Shown: positions 33,372 through 44,558 of the stretch, piece after piece
Numbering within the stretch: position 1 is the stretch's first letter
Layout of the letters: every line of letters starts with the position of its first letter
NCBI GenBank assembly: GCA_947000775.1
Contig: CAMQGK010000040.1
Location: forward strand, 539,846 to 603,845
Direction: 5' to 3'
Source: Pterois miles
Taxonomy: Eukaryota > Chordata > Actinopteri > Perciformes > Scorpaenidae
Length of the DNA: 64,000 nt
The notes under the pieces: model-generated
Told to the model about the DNA's origin: nothing
Seen by the model: only the letters and a program-made list of their open reading frames with translations
Database searches by the model: none
Made by a program: the position numbers and the translations under genes

Positions 33372-35252
33372 GTGAGTGAACAGCTGAAAGACTTTTTGGA
33401 CACGAATGGTATTTTATCAAAATATCAGTCAGGCTTTAGAAAACAACACAGCACAACAACGGCTGCTATTAAAGTGGTGAATGACATCATTGAAGCTTTG
33501 GATTGTAAAAAATATTGTGCAGCTCTTTTTATTTATTTATCAAAAGCTTTTGACACAGTTGATCATCTCATCCTGGCAGATAGACTATCCAGCATCGGCC
33601 TATCCAGACACGCTGTGGGCTGGTTTTCAAATTACCTGTCTGCCAGAACTCAGTGTGTTCAGTTTGCTGGATCGTCATCCTCCTTTCTCCCTGTGTCTAA
33701 AGGCGTCCCCCAGGGTCCCATACTAGGACCACTGCTGTCTAAAGGCGTCCCCCAGGGTCCCATACTAGGACCGCTGCTGTCTAAAGGCGTCCCCCAGGGT
33801 CCCATACTAGGACCACTGCTGTCTAAAGGCGTCCCCCAGGGTCCCATACTAGGACCACTGCTGTCTAAAGGCGTCCCCCAGGGTCCCATACTAGGACCAC
33901 TGCTGTCTAAAGGCGTCCCCCAGGGTCCCATACTAGGACCGCTGCTGTCTAAAGGCGTCCCCCAGGGTCCCATACTAGGACCGCTGCTGTCTAAAGGCGT
34001 CCCCCAGGGTCCCATACTAGGACCGCTGCTGTCTAAAGGCGTCCCCCAGGGTCCCATACTAGGACCGCTGCTGTCTAAAGGCGTCCCCCAGGGTCCCATA
34101 CTAGGACCGCTGCTGTCTAAAGGCGTCCCCCAGGGTCCCATACTAGGACCACTGCTGTCTAAAGGTGTCCCCCAGGGTCCCATACTAGGACCACTGCTGT
34201 CTAAAGGCGTCCCCCAGGGCCCCATACTAGGACCACTGCTGTCTAAAGGCGTCCCCCAGGGCCCCATGCTAGGACCACTGCTGTCCAAAGGCGTCCCCCA
34301 GGGCCCCATGCTAGGACCACCGCTGTCTAAAGGCGTCCCCCAGGGTCCCATGCTAGGACCACTGCTGTCCAAAGGCGTCCCCCAGGGCCCCATACTAGGA
34401 CCACCGCTGTCTAAAGGCGTCCCCCAGGGTCCCATGCTAGGACCACTGCTGTCCAAAGGCGTCCCCCAGGGTCCCATACTAGGACCACCGCTGTCTAAAG
34501 GCGTCCCCCAGGGTCCCATACTAGGACCACTGCTGTCTAAAGGTGTCCCCCAGGGCCCCATACTAGGACCACTGCTGTGTAAAAGCGTTCCCCAGGGCCC
34601 CATACTAGGACCACTGCTGTCTAAAGGTGTCCCCCAGGGCCCCATACTAGGACCACTGCTGTCTAAAGGCGTCCCCCAGGGCCCCATACTAGGACCACTG
34701 CTGTCTAAAGGCGTCCCCCAGGGTCCCATACTAGGACCACTGCTGTCTAAAGGCGTCCCCCAGGGCCCCATGCTAGGACCACTGCTGTCTAAAGGCGTCC
34801 CCCAGGGCCCCATGCTAGGACCACTGCTGTCCAAAGGCGTCCCCCAGGGCCCCATACTAGGACCACCGCTGTCCAAAGGCGTCCCCCAGGGCCCCATGCT
34901 AGGACCACCGCTGTCTAAAGGCGTCCCCCAGGGTCCCATACTAGGACCACCGCTGTCTAAAGGCGTCCCCCAGGGTCCCATACTAGGACCACCGCTGTCT
35001 AAAGGCGTCCCCCAGGGTCCCATACTAGGACCACCGCTGTCTAAAGGCGTCCCCCAGGGCCCCATACTAGGACCACCGCTGTGTAAAAGCGTCCCCCAGG
35101 GCCCCATACTAGGACCACTGCTGTCTAAAGGCGTCCCCCAGGGTCCCATACTAGGACCACTGCTGTCTAAAGGCGTCCCCCAGGGTCCCATACTAGGACC
35201 ACTGCTGTCTAAAGGTGTCCCCCAGGGCCCCATACTAGGACCACTGCTGTGA
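33372..35252 (+). pseudogene. L2 reverse transcriptase fragment carrying 14-residue repeats
   Basis: The frame holds RT palm motifs (LSKAFDTVDH near residues 60-70) and then motif B, KGVPQGxxLGPLL. Instead of occurring once, that motif recurs as SKGVPQGPILGPLL for 37 consecutive units in frame, until a TGA in unit 38 at 35250-35252. It cannot fold as a working RT. The opposite strand is also open across the array (repeat SSGPSMGPWGTPLD), because the unit is a multiple of three; that frame has no independent support. Confidence 0.85.
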
Positions 35253-35333
35253 AAAAGCGTTCCCCAGGGTCCCATACTCGGACCACTGCTGTCTAAAGGT
35301 GTCCCCCAGGGCTCCATCCTTGGTCCACTGCTA
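33696..35333 (+). repeat. 42-bp minisatellite, 39 units, inside RT motif B
   Basis: 1638 bp, exactly 39 units of 42 bp with no length change anywhere. The final unit (35292-35333) reads through to the genuine continuation FSIYINN and looks ancestral. Variants track along the array: GGTCCC or GGCCCC, ATA or ATG, CTGCTG or CCGCTG, and a rare TGTAAAAGCG start in units 22 and 34, twelve units apart. Unit 38 has the related TGAAAAAGCG start. Confidence 0.97.
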
Positions 35334-36240
35334 TTCTCAATATATATAAACAATCTATGTGATAACTTATCAAATGCTGCTTTTCATTTTTATGCAGATG
35401 ACACCGTCATCTATTGCTCATCTCCCTCAGTAGCACAGACCCTTGAATTCCTGCAGTCTGCATTTAATTTGGTTCATCATCTCGTTTAACTCATCTTAAA
35501 CTGGTGTTAAATGCAGAGAAATCCAAATTGATGCTTTTTTCAAACAGAAAAACACTACCATCTGATCTCCCCAGAGTCTCCACTGCTCAAGGGTTTCACA
35601 TTGAACTGGTCCCAACTTATAAATACTTAGGGATCCTCATTGATCAAAACCTGACTTTCACCTCACATATTGACTATCTGGTGTCCAAATTGAAAATTAA
35701 ATTGAGGTTCCTCTTAAGAAACAAATCCTGTTTCTCCCTCCAGGTGAGGAAATACCTTGTTTCAGCAACATTTCTACCAGTATTGGATTATGGTGATCTG
35801 CTCTACATGAATGCACCTGACCAGAGCATAAAGAGGCTGGATACCACTGTGCGTTACGTTTTGTTACTGGCTGTGGAAATCTGGTACACCATTGTTCCCT
35901 TTATGCTGCTGCTGGATGGACATCATTGTCTGTCCGCAGGTTTTCACACTGGTGGACTCTCATATATAAATGTCTCCTGGACTGGTGCCTTCATATCTCA
36001 GTACATACTTGTGTACAAACCACAGTCAATATGGCCTTCGCTCTCAAGATGTTCTCCAGATGTTGGTCCCAAAGGTCAGAACGGAGCTCGGCAAAAAAGC
36101 GTTTAAATATGCTGCTCGGTTCTCGTGGAACGTTATGCAGAAGGACCTGAAACTGTCAGAACTTATCACTGTGGGAGGATTTAAGTCCATTTTAAATAAT
36201 CCAGAAAACAGCACTATTGGTCGTTGTAACTGCTCCTGAC
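35334..36240 (+). pseudogene. L2 reverse transcriptase, downstream part
   Basis: Continues with the catalytic motif FHFYADDTVIYC (about 35380-35415), is broken near 35485, then reopens at 35504 with LNAEKSKLMLF, YKYLGILIDQNLTF and LPVLDYGDLLY. The last part is frameshifted near 35870-36100. Confidence 0.85.
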
Positions 36241-36491
36241 TTCTGTCTGCCACTGCCTGTTTCTGTCATTTGTGCAGCACAGCTGCTGTTGTGTTGTACA
36301 TATCACTGCTCATGATACTTGTTTAATGGTCTATGGTGTGTGATTGCTGTATTGGTCTGTTTGTATTGTTTGTCTTTATTGTAGAAATAACTTTCTCTGC
36401 TGCCCTCTTGGCCAGGTCACTCTTGGAAAAGGGATTTTAATCTCAATGAGTTTTCTAACGTGGTTAAATAAAGGATATAATAATAAATGTT

Positions 36492-37154
36492 GTTTATAGG
36501 ACCTGGGGAGAGTCAGGCCTTAATGACAAATAGTCAACCGGGTGAAGAATAAACTTAGTGGACAGATTTCTGATGAATAAACTGATGAATGTCAATAAGA
36601 GACTGAAATATTATCCCAGACTGTCAGCTTAGACCTCCTGCTGCTGAGAGCTGATGTCCAACAGGAAAGGCCTATAGGAAGCCGTAATTAAAACTGAATA
36701 AAGTCAGGCCACCAGACATTTGGAACCTGGTCTACATTGAGTTGTGTTGTATAGGGAAGGAGACACCTGTCTGCCAATACAGGGATCAATGTAAGCTTTC
36801 ATAGCTGATTGCACCTGGAGCTAAAAGAAAAGCCAGAAGATTGAAACTGTCTCATCCTAGACATTGACAAATCTATGCACTCCTCTGTTGCTCCTAGACT
36901 GGAAATGAATAGGCTTTTTTCCTTGTCTTGTTAAAGAGCTGAGTTGGAACATTTAGAGTATTTTCATTAACAAAGACCACGCCATTTAAGAAAGTACACT
37001 GAGCAAATGAGTACTGGAATGAATGTCAAGTCTGGATGAAACAAAGGCATGAATCAGGATTTGGATCAGCAAAGGAAAGAAAACAACTCATTTTAGCTCT
37101 GTTGTGTTGGTGGATAAAAGGCGGTCTTGGTGAATTATTGTGCAGATGTGCTGA
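36492..37154. other. intergenic, nothing recognised
   Basis: AT-rich DNA with no convincing reading frame or repeat. Confidence 0.5.
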
Positions 37155-37400
37155 TCAAACAGGACAAAACTTAACAGCAAGATTCACTGTTACTTGATGA
37201 AATGGGTGTCTGTGTCGAGCAGGGCCAGTGACCAGCATCTCAGTTTTATCTGAATTGAGGACCAAGAAATTATGTGACATCCAGTTTTTCACAGCAGAGA
37301 AGCAGGCCTGTAATTTAATAATGGTGGACTGATCATTCCCCTTCCCAGGCACATCATCAGGAGTATCAGCAGCATCGCAGTGGAAATAAAGTCCATGATA
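37155..37400 (-). mobile_element. fragment of L2-type LINE reverse transcriptase
   Basis: The reverse strand encodes LQACFSAVKNWMSHNFL and LNSDKTEMLVTGP, the segment that follows the catalytic site in L2-type RTs. Only about 80 residues remain, with no LINE ends. Confidence 0.75.
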
Positions 37401-37688
37401 TGATCGTTTGTCATTGGACAGTGTTTGGAAAAGGGCAGTCACTTTCCAATTCAATGAAGCCGTCAGTCAAACTCTGGCCAAAGCCAGTTGGGGGAAAGGA
37501 GAAATCCTCTTTCCCTTTGGCCTTCAGTGCCATTTCTAGCTCATCTCATGAAGAAATGCTCTCTAGTTCTGATTTAACTGATGCTATTGCAGCATCAATG
37601 CAAACTTCTCCACCCTCATTGCTGTTTGAACAGTAGCTCCCCACATTTCTTGAAGCCTGACAAGATGGATTTTTTTCTCAACTATTGC
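37401..37688. other. intergenic, nothing recognised
   Basis: Short unique stretch between the LINE fragment and the duplicated block. Confidence 0.4.
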
Positions 37689-38247
37689 AGGCATGCTCAA
37701 GAATGTATATGCTAGTTGGCTTTCGTCTTTGTGGTGTGTTGAAGTTACAAGATAAAAGTGGATGCAAAAATGCAATGAAATGCATGCAATTCAAAATAAA
37801 TGAATAATATTAATAATAATAAGAAGAATAAGATGTGGCCTCCTGTCTCTCTATTGTGGTAGGTAGATAAGGTCGCTTGTGTCTTTTGGGCTTGTTTCTA
37901 TAGACCTGGTTGTTTATTTCTCTCATGAGATCTGGTAACACTGCTGCAGCCCTGTTAGCAGCTCTGTGAGGTTTTACTAAGGCACAGTGGTGCTAACATC
38001 AGCATGCAGACATGCTCACAATGACAATGCTAACATGCTGCTGTGCATCATGTATACTGTTTACCATGTGCATCATCATATTTTGGCTAATCAGCATTGA
38101 ACTCCCAACAGGCATGTGATTGGCAAAGGTCCAGAAAGCAGGAAAACACACAGAGCGTCCACATCCACCCAAGCCACACACAAAATACCACCATGCCCTG
38201 GTCATATACCATCCCTATACGTTCCTTTTGTTTGTGTAACTGGGGAA
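37689..38247. repeat. duplicated block, left copy
   Basis: About 555 bp nearly identical and in the same orientation to 42519-43066. It includes CATGCTCAAGAATGTATATG, an AAT-rich run and a region rich in GCTAACAT and CAGCATG. The two copies flank the LINE at 38325-40665 and OR E. It may be an interspersed element or a local duplication. Confidence 0.85.
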
Positions 38248-38324
38248 AAAGCATTCATTCTACCACTTTAGCACCACACGTAGGACTCCGTCCATTGGTT
38301 TCATGTTGAGAACATAGCTTCTGA

Positions 38325-40665
38325 TTTAGAGGTGCTGATTCTCATCCCAGCGTTTGTTGGACGTTGCAGTCTGATGATGCAGCAGGACCACATCATTGTC
38401 TGCCAAAAGCAGCAATGACTTACTCAGCACACCCCTCCTCCCTCGACTATGTGATATCCTGTCCATGAATATCACAAACAGGACGGGTGACAAAGCATAA
38501 CCCTGGCGGAGGCCAACCCCCACCGGAAACGAGTCTGACTTACTACTCAGAACCCGAACACAGCTCTCGCTTTGGGAGTACAGAGGTTGGATGGCCCTGA
38601 GACATGACCCCCTCACCCCATACTCCCGCAGCACCTCCCACACTTTCTCCCAGGGGACCTGGTCATATGCCTTCTCCAAGTCCACAAAGCACATGTAGAC
38701 TGGGTGGATGTATTCCCAGGCCCCCTCCGGGATCCTTGGGAGAGTGAAGAGCTGATCCGTTGTTCCACAGCCAGGACGAAATCTGCATTGTTCCTCTTCA
38801 AGCTGAGGTTCGGCTGTTGGCTGAAGCCTCCTTTCCAGCACCCGAGAGTAGACTTTACCAGGGAGGCTGAGTGATGTGATACCACTGTAATTGGCACACA
38901 CTCTCTGAACGCCCTTTTTGAACAGAGGGACCACCACCCCGGTCTGCCACTCCTTAGGCACTGTCCCTGCCTTCCACGCAATGTTGAAGAGACGTGTCAT
39001 TCATGACAGTCCCTCCACACCCAATGCCTTGAGCATTTCTGGTCGTATTGCATCAATCCTTGTGGCTTTGCCACTGTGGAGTTGCTTTACTACCTCAGTG
39101 ACTTCCACCAGGGAAATTGACAATGATCCTCCATCAGCTTCCAGCTCTCCCTCTACAATAGAGGGCTATTAGTCAGGTTCAGGAGTTCCTCACAGTGCTC
39201 CCTCCACCGCCCAATTACCTCCTCAGTTAGGTCAACAGTGTCCCATCCTTACTGTACACAGCTTGGATGGTTCTCTGTTTCCCTCTCCTGAGGTGCCTCA
39301 TTGTTTTCCAGAAGCACCTTGGTACCGACCGAAAGTCCTCCTCTATGGCTGCTCTGACCTCCTCCCACACTCGCTGCTTTGCCTCCTTTACGGCAGCGGC
39401 TGCTGCCCTACGGGCCTGTCGGTACCTTGCAACTGCCTCCGGAGTCCAAGTCCAAGATTACATATCCTGGAAGGACTCCTTCTTCAGTCAGACAGCTTCC
39501 CTTACCACCGGTGTCCACCACGGTGTTCGAGGGTTATCACCCCGTGAGGCACCTAAGCCACAGCTCATAAGATAAGATAAGATAAGATAAGATATTCCTT
39601 TATTGGTCCCACAGTGGGGAAATTCACAATCAACATCACTGCAGCTTCAGCAATAGAAGCTTTGAACATTGTCCATTCAGGGTCAATGCCCCCAGCCTCC
39701 ACAGGAATGCCAGAAAAGCTCCGCTAGAGGTGGGAGTTAAAGATCTCTCAGACAGGGGCCTCATCCAGACGTTCCCAGTTCACCCGTACTACCCGTTTGG
39801 GTTTACCAGGTCTGTCCAGAGTCTTCCCCCACCCTCTGACCCAACTCACCACCAGATGGTGATCAGTTGACAGCTCTGCCCCTCTTTTCGATTGACTGTC
39901 CAAAACATGTGACCTCAGATCAGATGATACGATCATAAAATCAATCATTGACCTTTGGCCTAGAGTGGTCTGCTGCCATGTACACTTATGAGCATCCTTA
40001 TGTTCGAACATGGTGTTCGTTATGGACAGCCCATGACTAGCATAGCAAGTCCAATAACAAATGACCACTCGGGCTTAGAGCAGGGAGGCCATTACTCCCA
40101 ATCACGCCTCTCCAGATGCCTCCATTGTTGCCCACGTGCATGTTGAAGTCTCCTAGCAGAACTATGAGTCCCCTACTGGAGCCCCATACAGGACTCCATT
40201 CAGGGTCTCCAAAAAGGCTGAATACTTCGAACTGCTGTTTGGTGCATATGCACAGACAACAGTCAGAGTCTGTGCTGTCCGTTTGGCAGTGCATCTGACC
40301 CCAGCTGTTCCTGCTGCAGGTGGTGTGACCACAGGATGGAGAGGAGGGGGTTACCACGTCACTTATTTGGGCTGTTCCCGGCCGGGCTCTGTGGCAAGCC
40401 TGGACACCAGGCGCTTGCTTACGGGCCCTTTGTCTGAGCCTGGCTCCAGACGGGGGCCCTGGGCTTCCTCCGGGCTAGGTCTCTCTTTCTCTATTTCAAT
40501 CAATCATGGGGTCTTCTGAACCATTCTTAGTCTGGCCCCTCACCTGAGACCAATTTGCCATGGGAGACCCTACCAGGAGCACCATGCTCCAGACAACACA
40601 GCCCTCAGGATCATAAGGACACACAAACCTCTCCACCATGTTAAGGCGATGGCTCCTGAAGAGGA
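38325..40665 (-). mobile_element. RTE-like LINE, reverse, 3'-truncated
   Basis: Reading from the right: 5' region, then endonuclease (VLLGDFNMHVGNNG near 40110-40170; MIDFMIVSSDLR and STDHHLVVSWVRG near 39830-39950), then RT (CRFRPGCGTTDQLFTL, YMCFVDLEKAYDQVP, VGLRQGYALSPVLFVIFMDR; 38460-38800). It ends in a damaged LLADNDVVLL, so the 3' part is missing. Several frameshifts are present. An insertion of about 65 bp lies at 39569-39634. The RTE/Expander assignment is from remembered family motifs and is tentative. Confidence 0.8.
39569..39634 (-). mobile_element. tail-only SINE insertion
   Basis: Only the last 65 bp or so of the SINE type at 4411: GATAAG repeat, ATTCCTTTATT, GGTCCCACAGTGGGGAAATTC (reverse orientation). 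Other LINE copies read through this site uninterrupted. Confidence 0.8.
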
Positions 40666-40827
40666 GTTATTGAGATTTTAATCAATAATGTCAATCTTTT
40701 GGTGATGCCAGAGGAACAGTCACAAGCTCAACAAAGTATTCAAAATTTATCCACAAAAGACCTTGAAGTTCATGGAAATTTATCCAATAATTGTGACAAT
40801 ATTTCACTGTGGACCACGAATGTTAGT

Positions 40828-41079
40828 TTAACAGTTTAACGCAATCAATACCACCAGCACCAGAAACATGGAGTACCTCCCATCCCCCAGCTGGTGCTCC
40901 TGTCTACAGGCCTCCAGAGTTTGATGAAGTTGTTTACATGTTAGTAGATCTTGGTGAAGAGTTTTAATGAGATCCATGGAGGGTGAGGAAATCTGATAAA
41001 AAAAAAAACAACACAATCCACTGAGCCGAACAGTTCACTTTCTGAATTCTGAAGGTCAACACACACCAAGTGCAGGTAA
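40828..41079 (-). other. conserved upstream block with hydrophobic extension, OR E
   Basis: Homologue of 12859-13026. After a T11 tract and ATCAG on the minus strand it reads SSPSMDLIKTLHQDLL and KQLHQTLEA. Here six bases that supply the TGA elsewhere are absent, so the frame continues through CRQEHQLGDGRYS into the hydrophobic MFLVLVVLIAL and stops at 40828. The upstream half is out of frame because of the T tract. It lies 80 bp before the OR start. Confidence 0.55.
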
Positions 41080-41160
41080 CTGTGAATGAACACAGGTTGT
41101 ATGTAGTGATTATTAATTCATGTATACATGTTACATAACCTTGCTTTTTTGATAACATTA

Positions 41161-42088
41161 ATGGACAGTGAATTAAATGCAACATATATAACTCTTGGTG
41201 GGCATGTGGAGGTTCATAAATACAAATATCTTTATTTTCTGATCATGTTTACAGCTTATATTCTAATAATCTGCAGTAATTGTACTATTGTGTACCTCAT
41301 AGTGATTCACAAAAACCTCCATGAGCCGATGTACATTTTCATTGCAGCTTTGTTAATCAACTCTGTTCTTTTCAGCACTGCCATCTACCCAAAGCTTTTG
41401 ATGGACTTTTTATCTGATAAACAGATCATATCTTATACGGCCTGTCTCCTCCAGTGGTTTATTTATTACTCTTTGGGTAGTTCAGAGTTCTTACTGTTGT
41501 CAGCCATGGCTTATGATAGATATGTGTCTATATGTAAACCTCTACAATATCCAACTATCATGAGAAAAACAACTGTCAGTATGTTCCTGATTTTAGTTTG
41601 GATTCTGCCTGCTGGTCATGGTTTAGTGACGCTGTTACTGAGCGCTAAAAAAAAAGCTCTGTAGCCTCATTTTGAAAGGAATAATTTGCAACAGCACAGT
41701 TCAGAAACTTCACTGTGTTCGTTCAAGAGTGCTGAATATTTACGGCTTGATTGTTTTAGTAGATCTTTTAATTCTCCCTGTGCTTTTCATACTTTTTACA
41801 TACACCAGGATACTTCTAATCACCTATCAAAGTAGTAGAGAAGTCAGGAGAAAAGCTGCACAGACCTGCCTTCCTCATCTGCTGGTACTAATCAGCTTTT
41901 CTTGTTTGGGTGCATTTGATGTACTTCTACTTCGAATGGAAACTGATTTTCCCAAAATTGTTAGCTTAATAATGACTTTACAAGTGATTTTGTATCATCC
42001 TCTCTTCAATCCATTAATTTATGGACTGAAAATGAAAGAAATTCATAAACACATCAAGAGGTTGTTCTGTCAAGGCAAACTGAACTAA
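41161..42088 (+). pseudogene. odorant receptor E, single frameshift
   Basis: An OR of the same family, starting MDSELNATY at 41161 (an upstream in-frame ATG at 41128 exists but is outside the conserved N-terminus). Landmarks: LHEPMYIF, MAYDRYVSICKPL, KAAQTCLPHL and FNPLIYGLKMKEI. A run of nine A at 41647-41655, where eight would keep frame, shifts the frame after LLSAKK in extracellular loop 2. Everything after it is open in the second frame to 42088. It is either a very young pseudogene or a sequencing error in a homopolymer. Confidence 0.92.
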
Positions 42089-42518
42089 TATATCAACAAA
42101 GATAACTAATGAATGCCATTTCTTCTGTATTAATAATGTAGAGATGAGATTTTTGTCTTTCACACTGTAATGACTGATCATTTTCTACAGTGTCTATTTC
42201 TCATTCCTTATAGTCAAGTTTAATTAAGAGGCTCTGCTCTGCATCAGTGAACGTCCGTCTTATAATCCAAAGGCAAGGTCAACACCCTGCAGCTCGACAA
42301 AGACTTGGAAAATGTCAAATTTCACATCCGTCTCAGTTTTGGTCCTCTGGTGTCCAGCAAATTTTATTTATATATGTGAAATGTTGCTGGTTACTGTCAC
42401 TGCGTGTACTGTATGGGATTTTTTTGCAGACCCTTTAGTCCAGGTCTTTCAGTTTCCCTTTTTGAATGACTAATACAGACTACTGCCACCTGCTAATGTA
42501 GTGAGTTGTTTCCTCTCA
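42089..42518. other. OR E 3' flank
   Basis: Non-coding; nothing recognised. Confidence 0.5.
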
Positions 42519-43066
42519 GGCATGCTCAAGAATGTATATGCTAGTTGGCTTTCGTCTTTGTGGTGTGTTGAAGTTACAAGATAAAAATGGATGCAGAAAT
42601 GCATGCAATTCAAAATAAATGAATAATATTAATAATAATAAGAAGAATAAGATGTGGCCTCCTGTCTCTCTATTGTGGTAGGTAGATAAGGTCGCTTGTG
42701 TCTTTTGGGCTTGTTTCTATAGACCTGGTTGTTTATTTCTCTCATGAGATCTGGTAACACTGCTGCAGCCCTGTTAGCAGCTCTGTGAGGTTTTACTAAG
42801 GCACAGTGGTGCTAACATCAGCATGCAGACATGCTCACAATGACAATGCTAACATGCTGCTGTGCATCATGTATACTGTTTACCATGTGCATCATCATAT
42901 TTTGGCTAATCAGCATTGAACTCCCAACAGGCATGTGATTGGCAAAGGTCCAGAAAGCAGGAAAACACACAGAGCGTCCACATCCACCCAAGCCACACAC
43001 AAAATACCACCATGCCCTGGTCATATACCATCCCTATACGTTCCTTTTGTTTGTGTAACTGGGGAA
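42519..43066. repeat. duplicated block, right copy
   Basis: Same orientation copy of 37689-38247; differs by a few substitutions and a deletion in the ATGCAAAAATGCAATG region. Confidence 0.85.
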
Positions 43067-44558
43067 ATTGCAAGAAGCATTTTCAGGTTTGTGGAGGGTA
43101 ACTATGAGGTCTGAGCCAGGAGATTTTGGACCATTTTAATGATAAGATGTGCTGGGGCTTGTCTACTAAATACACAGGTTCAAGCCCTTTTTTCTCAGCT
43201 GATTTGTCAAAATCAAAGCTGCGACCAGCAAGTCAGCAAAGTCACTTTAGCTGGTTTAATTCTGAGAGGTGAAACTCATTTTACATTTGTTTTATCATGA
43301 CAGTGTATGCAGATTTCAACAACTGCACACTCACTGTCCTGCCAGTAATATTGTTTGGCATTTTGGGGACATGTTTCAACAGTTAAATGAAAATATCCAG
43401 TTAGTTTGGTGATTCTGGACAATCTTGAATGACTTATGGCCAAAGTTGCACCAGACCCAAGAACATGTTTGCAACTGATGGGACCCCCTTTTGAGCAATT
43501 TCAAAATAATTTTAAACACATGGTTCAACCTGTGAGTTCTGTATTTATTGGACAAACAATTTCTGATGTATATAGTCTGATTTAGTCTGTGTTATACCAC
43601 ACCAATTTTTTTCAGCGTCCCCTAGTCATCAATTTGAATGAAACTTTCAGGGTATGTTTCAGGTACTCTTGTGGACATATCCAGCAAGTGTGTTGTGCTG
43701 AGCCACACCCTTTTGAGAGTCATTGGTCAATATCTTGGAAACACAATGAGAAATCAACAAGCTTTTTGCAACTTTTGATAAGCTTTGTCCCATAATGATC
43801 CAAAGATAATTTGGTAGATATTGGACCTACGGTTTAGGAGGAGAAGTAAAAAATAAGGTTTTCAAAATATTAAAAATGGTGGAAAATATGGTTGGCATAC
43901 TTCAGTGTTTCTTGAGGCTTTTTGGTAGCACATATTGAGATGGGCATGTGTGTCAAATTTCAAGTCTGGACTCAAGGTGATGTCAGCTTTTAAAACTTAT
44001 GTGAAACATTAGCATATTCATTCATTCCCTAATTTCTCTCCGGGGATTAATAAAGGATCATCTTATCTTATCTTATCTTATATCACGGCCAGTTATGGTA
44101 CCAAGTTTCATGTCTCTCGCTCATTCCAGCTCACAGCAAATTGAGCAAAGGCATAATGTAGCATAAAATGCTAAACAGGCCACATTTACTGATTAATCCG
44201 ACACTTAAGATCTTGGTTACTACTTAAGAGAGCATGTGTACCAAATTAAGTAAAATTCTGTCTACCAGTTTTTCAGGTACAACTTTTTGGTGTTTGTGGC
44301 GCCCCTTATGGGTTGAACAGAAACTGATGTGGTTCACCTATTCTCAAAAATGAAATGAAGATATCTATTAAGACTTTTGATGATGAAAGTAATAGTCAAT
44401 GAATTATGGCAAATGTCCAGCTAAGCCCTGTCCTCTTAAAGTTCATTGGTCAATATCTTGAAAATTAAATGAGATATCAACAAGCTTTATGCAACTGTTG
44501 ATGAGCTTGGTCCTGTAACGATTCACAGAAAATTTGGTAGCAATCAGACCTACGGTAG
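43067..44558. repeat. intergenic repeat DNA with diverged direct repeat
   Basis: No gene. About 120 bp at 43711-43850 recurs at 44439-44556 with divergence (TCATTGGTCAATATCTTG, ATCAACAAGCTTT, AATTTGGTAG and CCTACGGT in the same order), spacing about 728 bp. A tail-only LINE insertion lies at 44031-44081. Confidence 0.6.
44031..44081 (+). mobile_element. tail-only LINE insertion
   Basis: About 50 bp: AATTTCTCTCCGGGGATTAATAAAGG followed by a TTATC repeat. This matches the 3' end of the LINE at 58578-62173 and nothing else of it. Confidence 0.75.

Larger units (their letters stand above)
33360..36486 (+). mobile_element. 5'-truncated L2-type LINE with expanded internal repeat
   Basis: A forward non-LTR retrotransposon starting inside RT and ending with GGTTAAATAAAGGATATAATAATAA, like fish L2/Maui ends. 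ATGTT at 33355-33359 and 36487-36491 may be the target duplication. It carries RT motifs SGFRKQHSTTTA and LSKAFDTVDH before the repeat array and FHFYADDTVIY, KSKLMLFSNRK and KYLGILID after it. Endonuclease and 5' end are absent, as usual for truncated LINE copies. Confidence 0.88.

Noticed and set aside
33659..35353. 564-codon reverse frame SSGPSMGPWGTPLD repeated
   Set aside because: It exists because the 42-bp unit is stop-free on both strands; the forward strand explains the sequence as RT motif B.
37999..38205. Reverse frame of 68 codons repeated at 42818
   Set aside because: Its duplication follows from the duplicated 550-bp block, which has no other coding signal.
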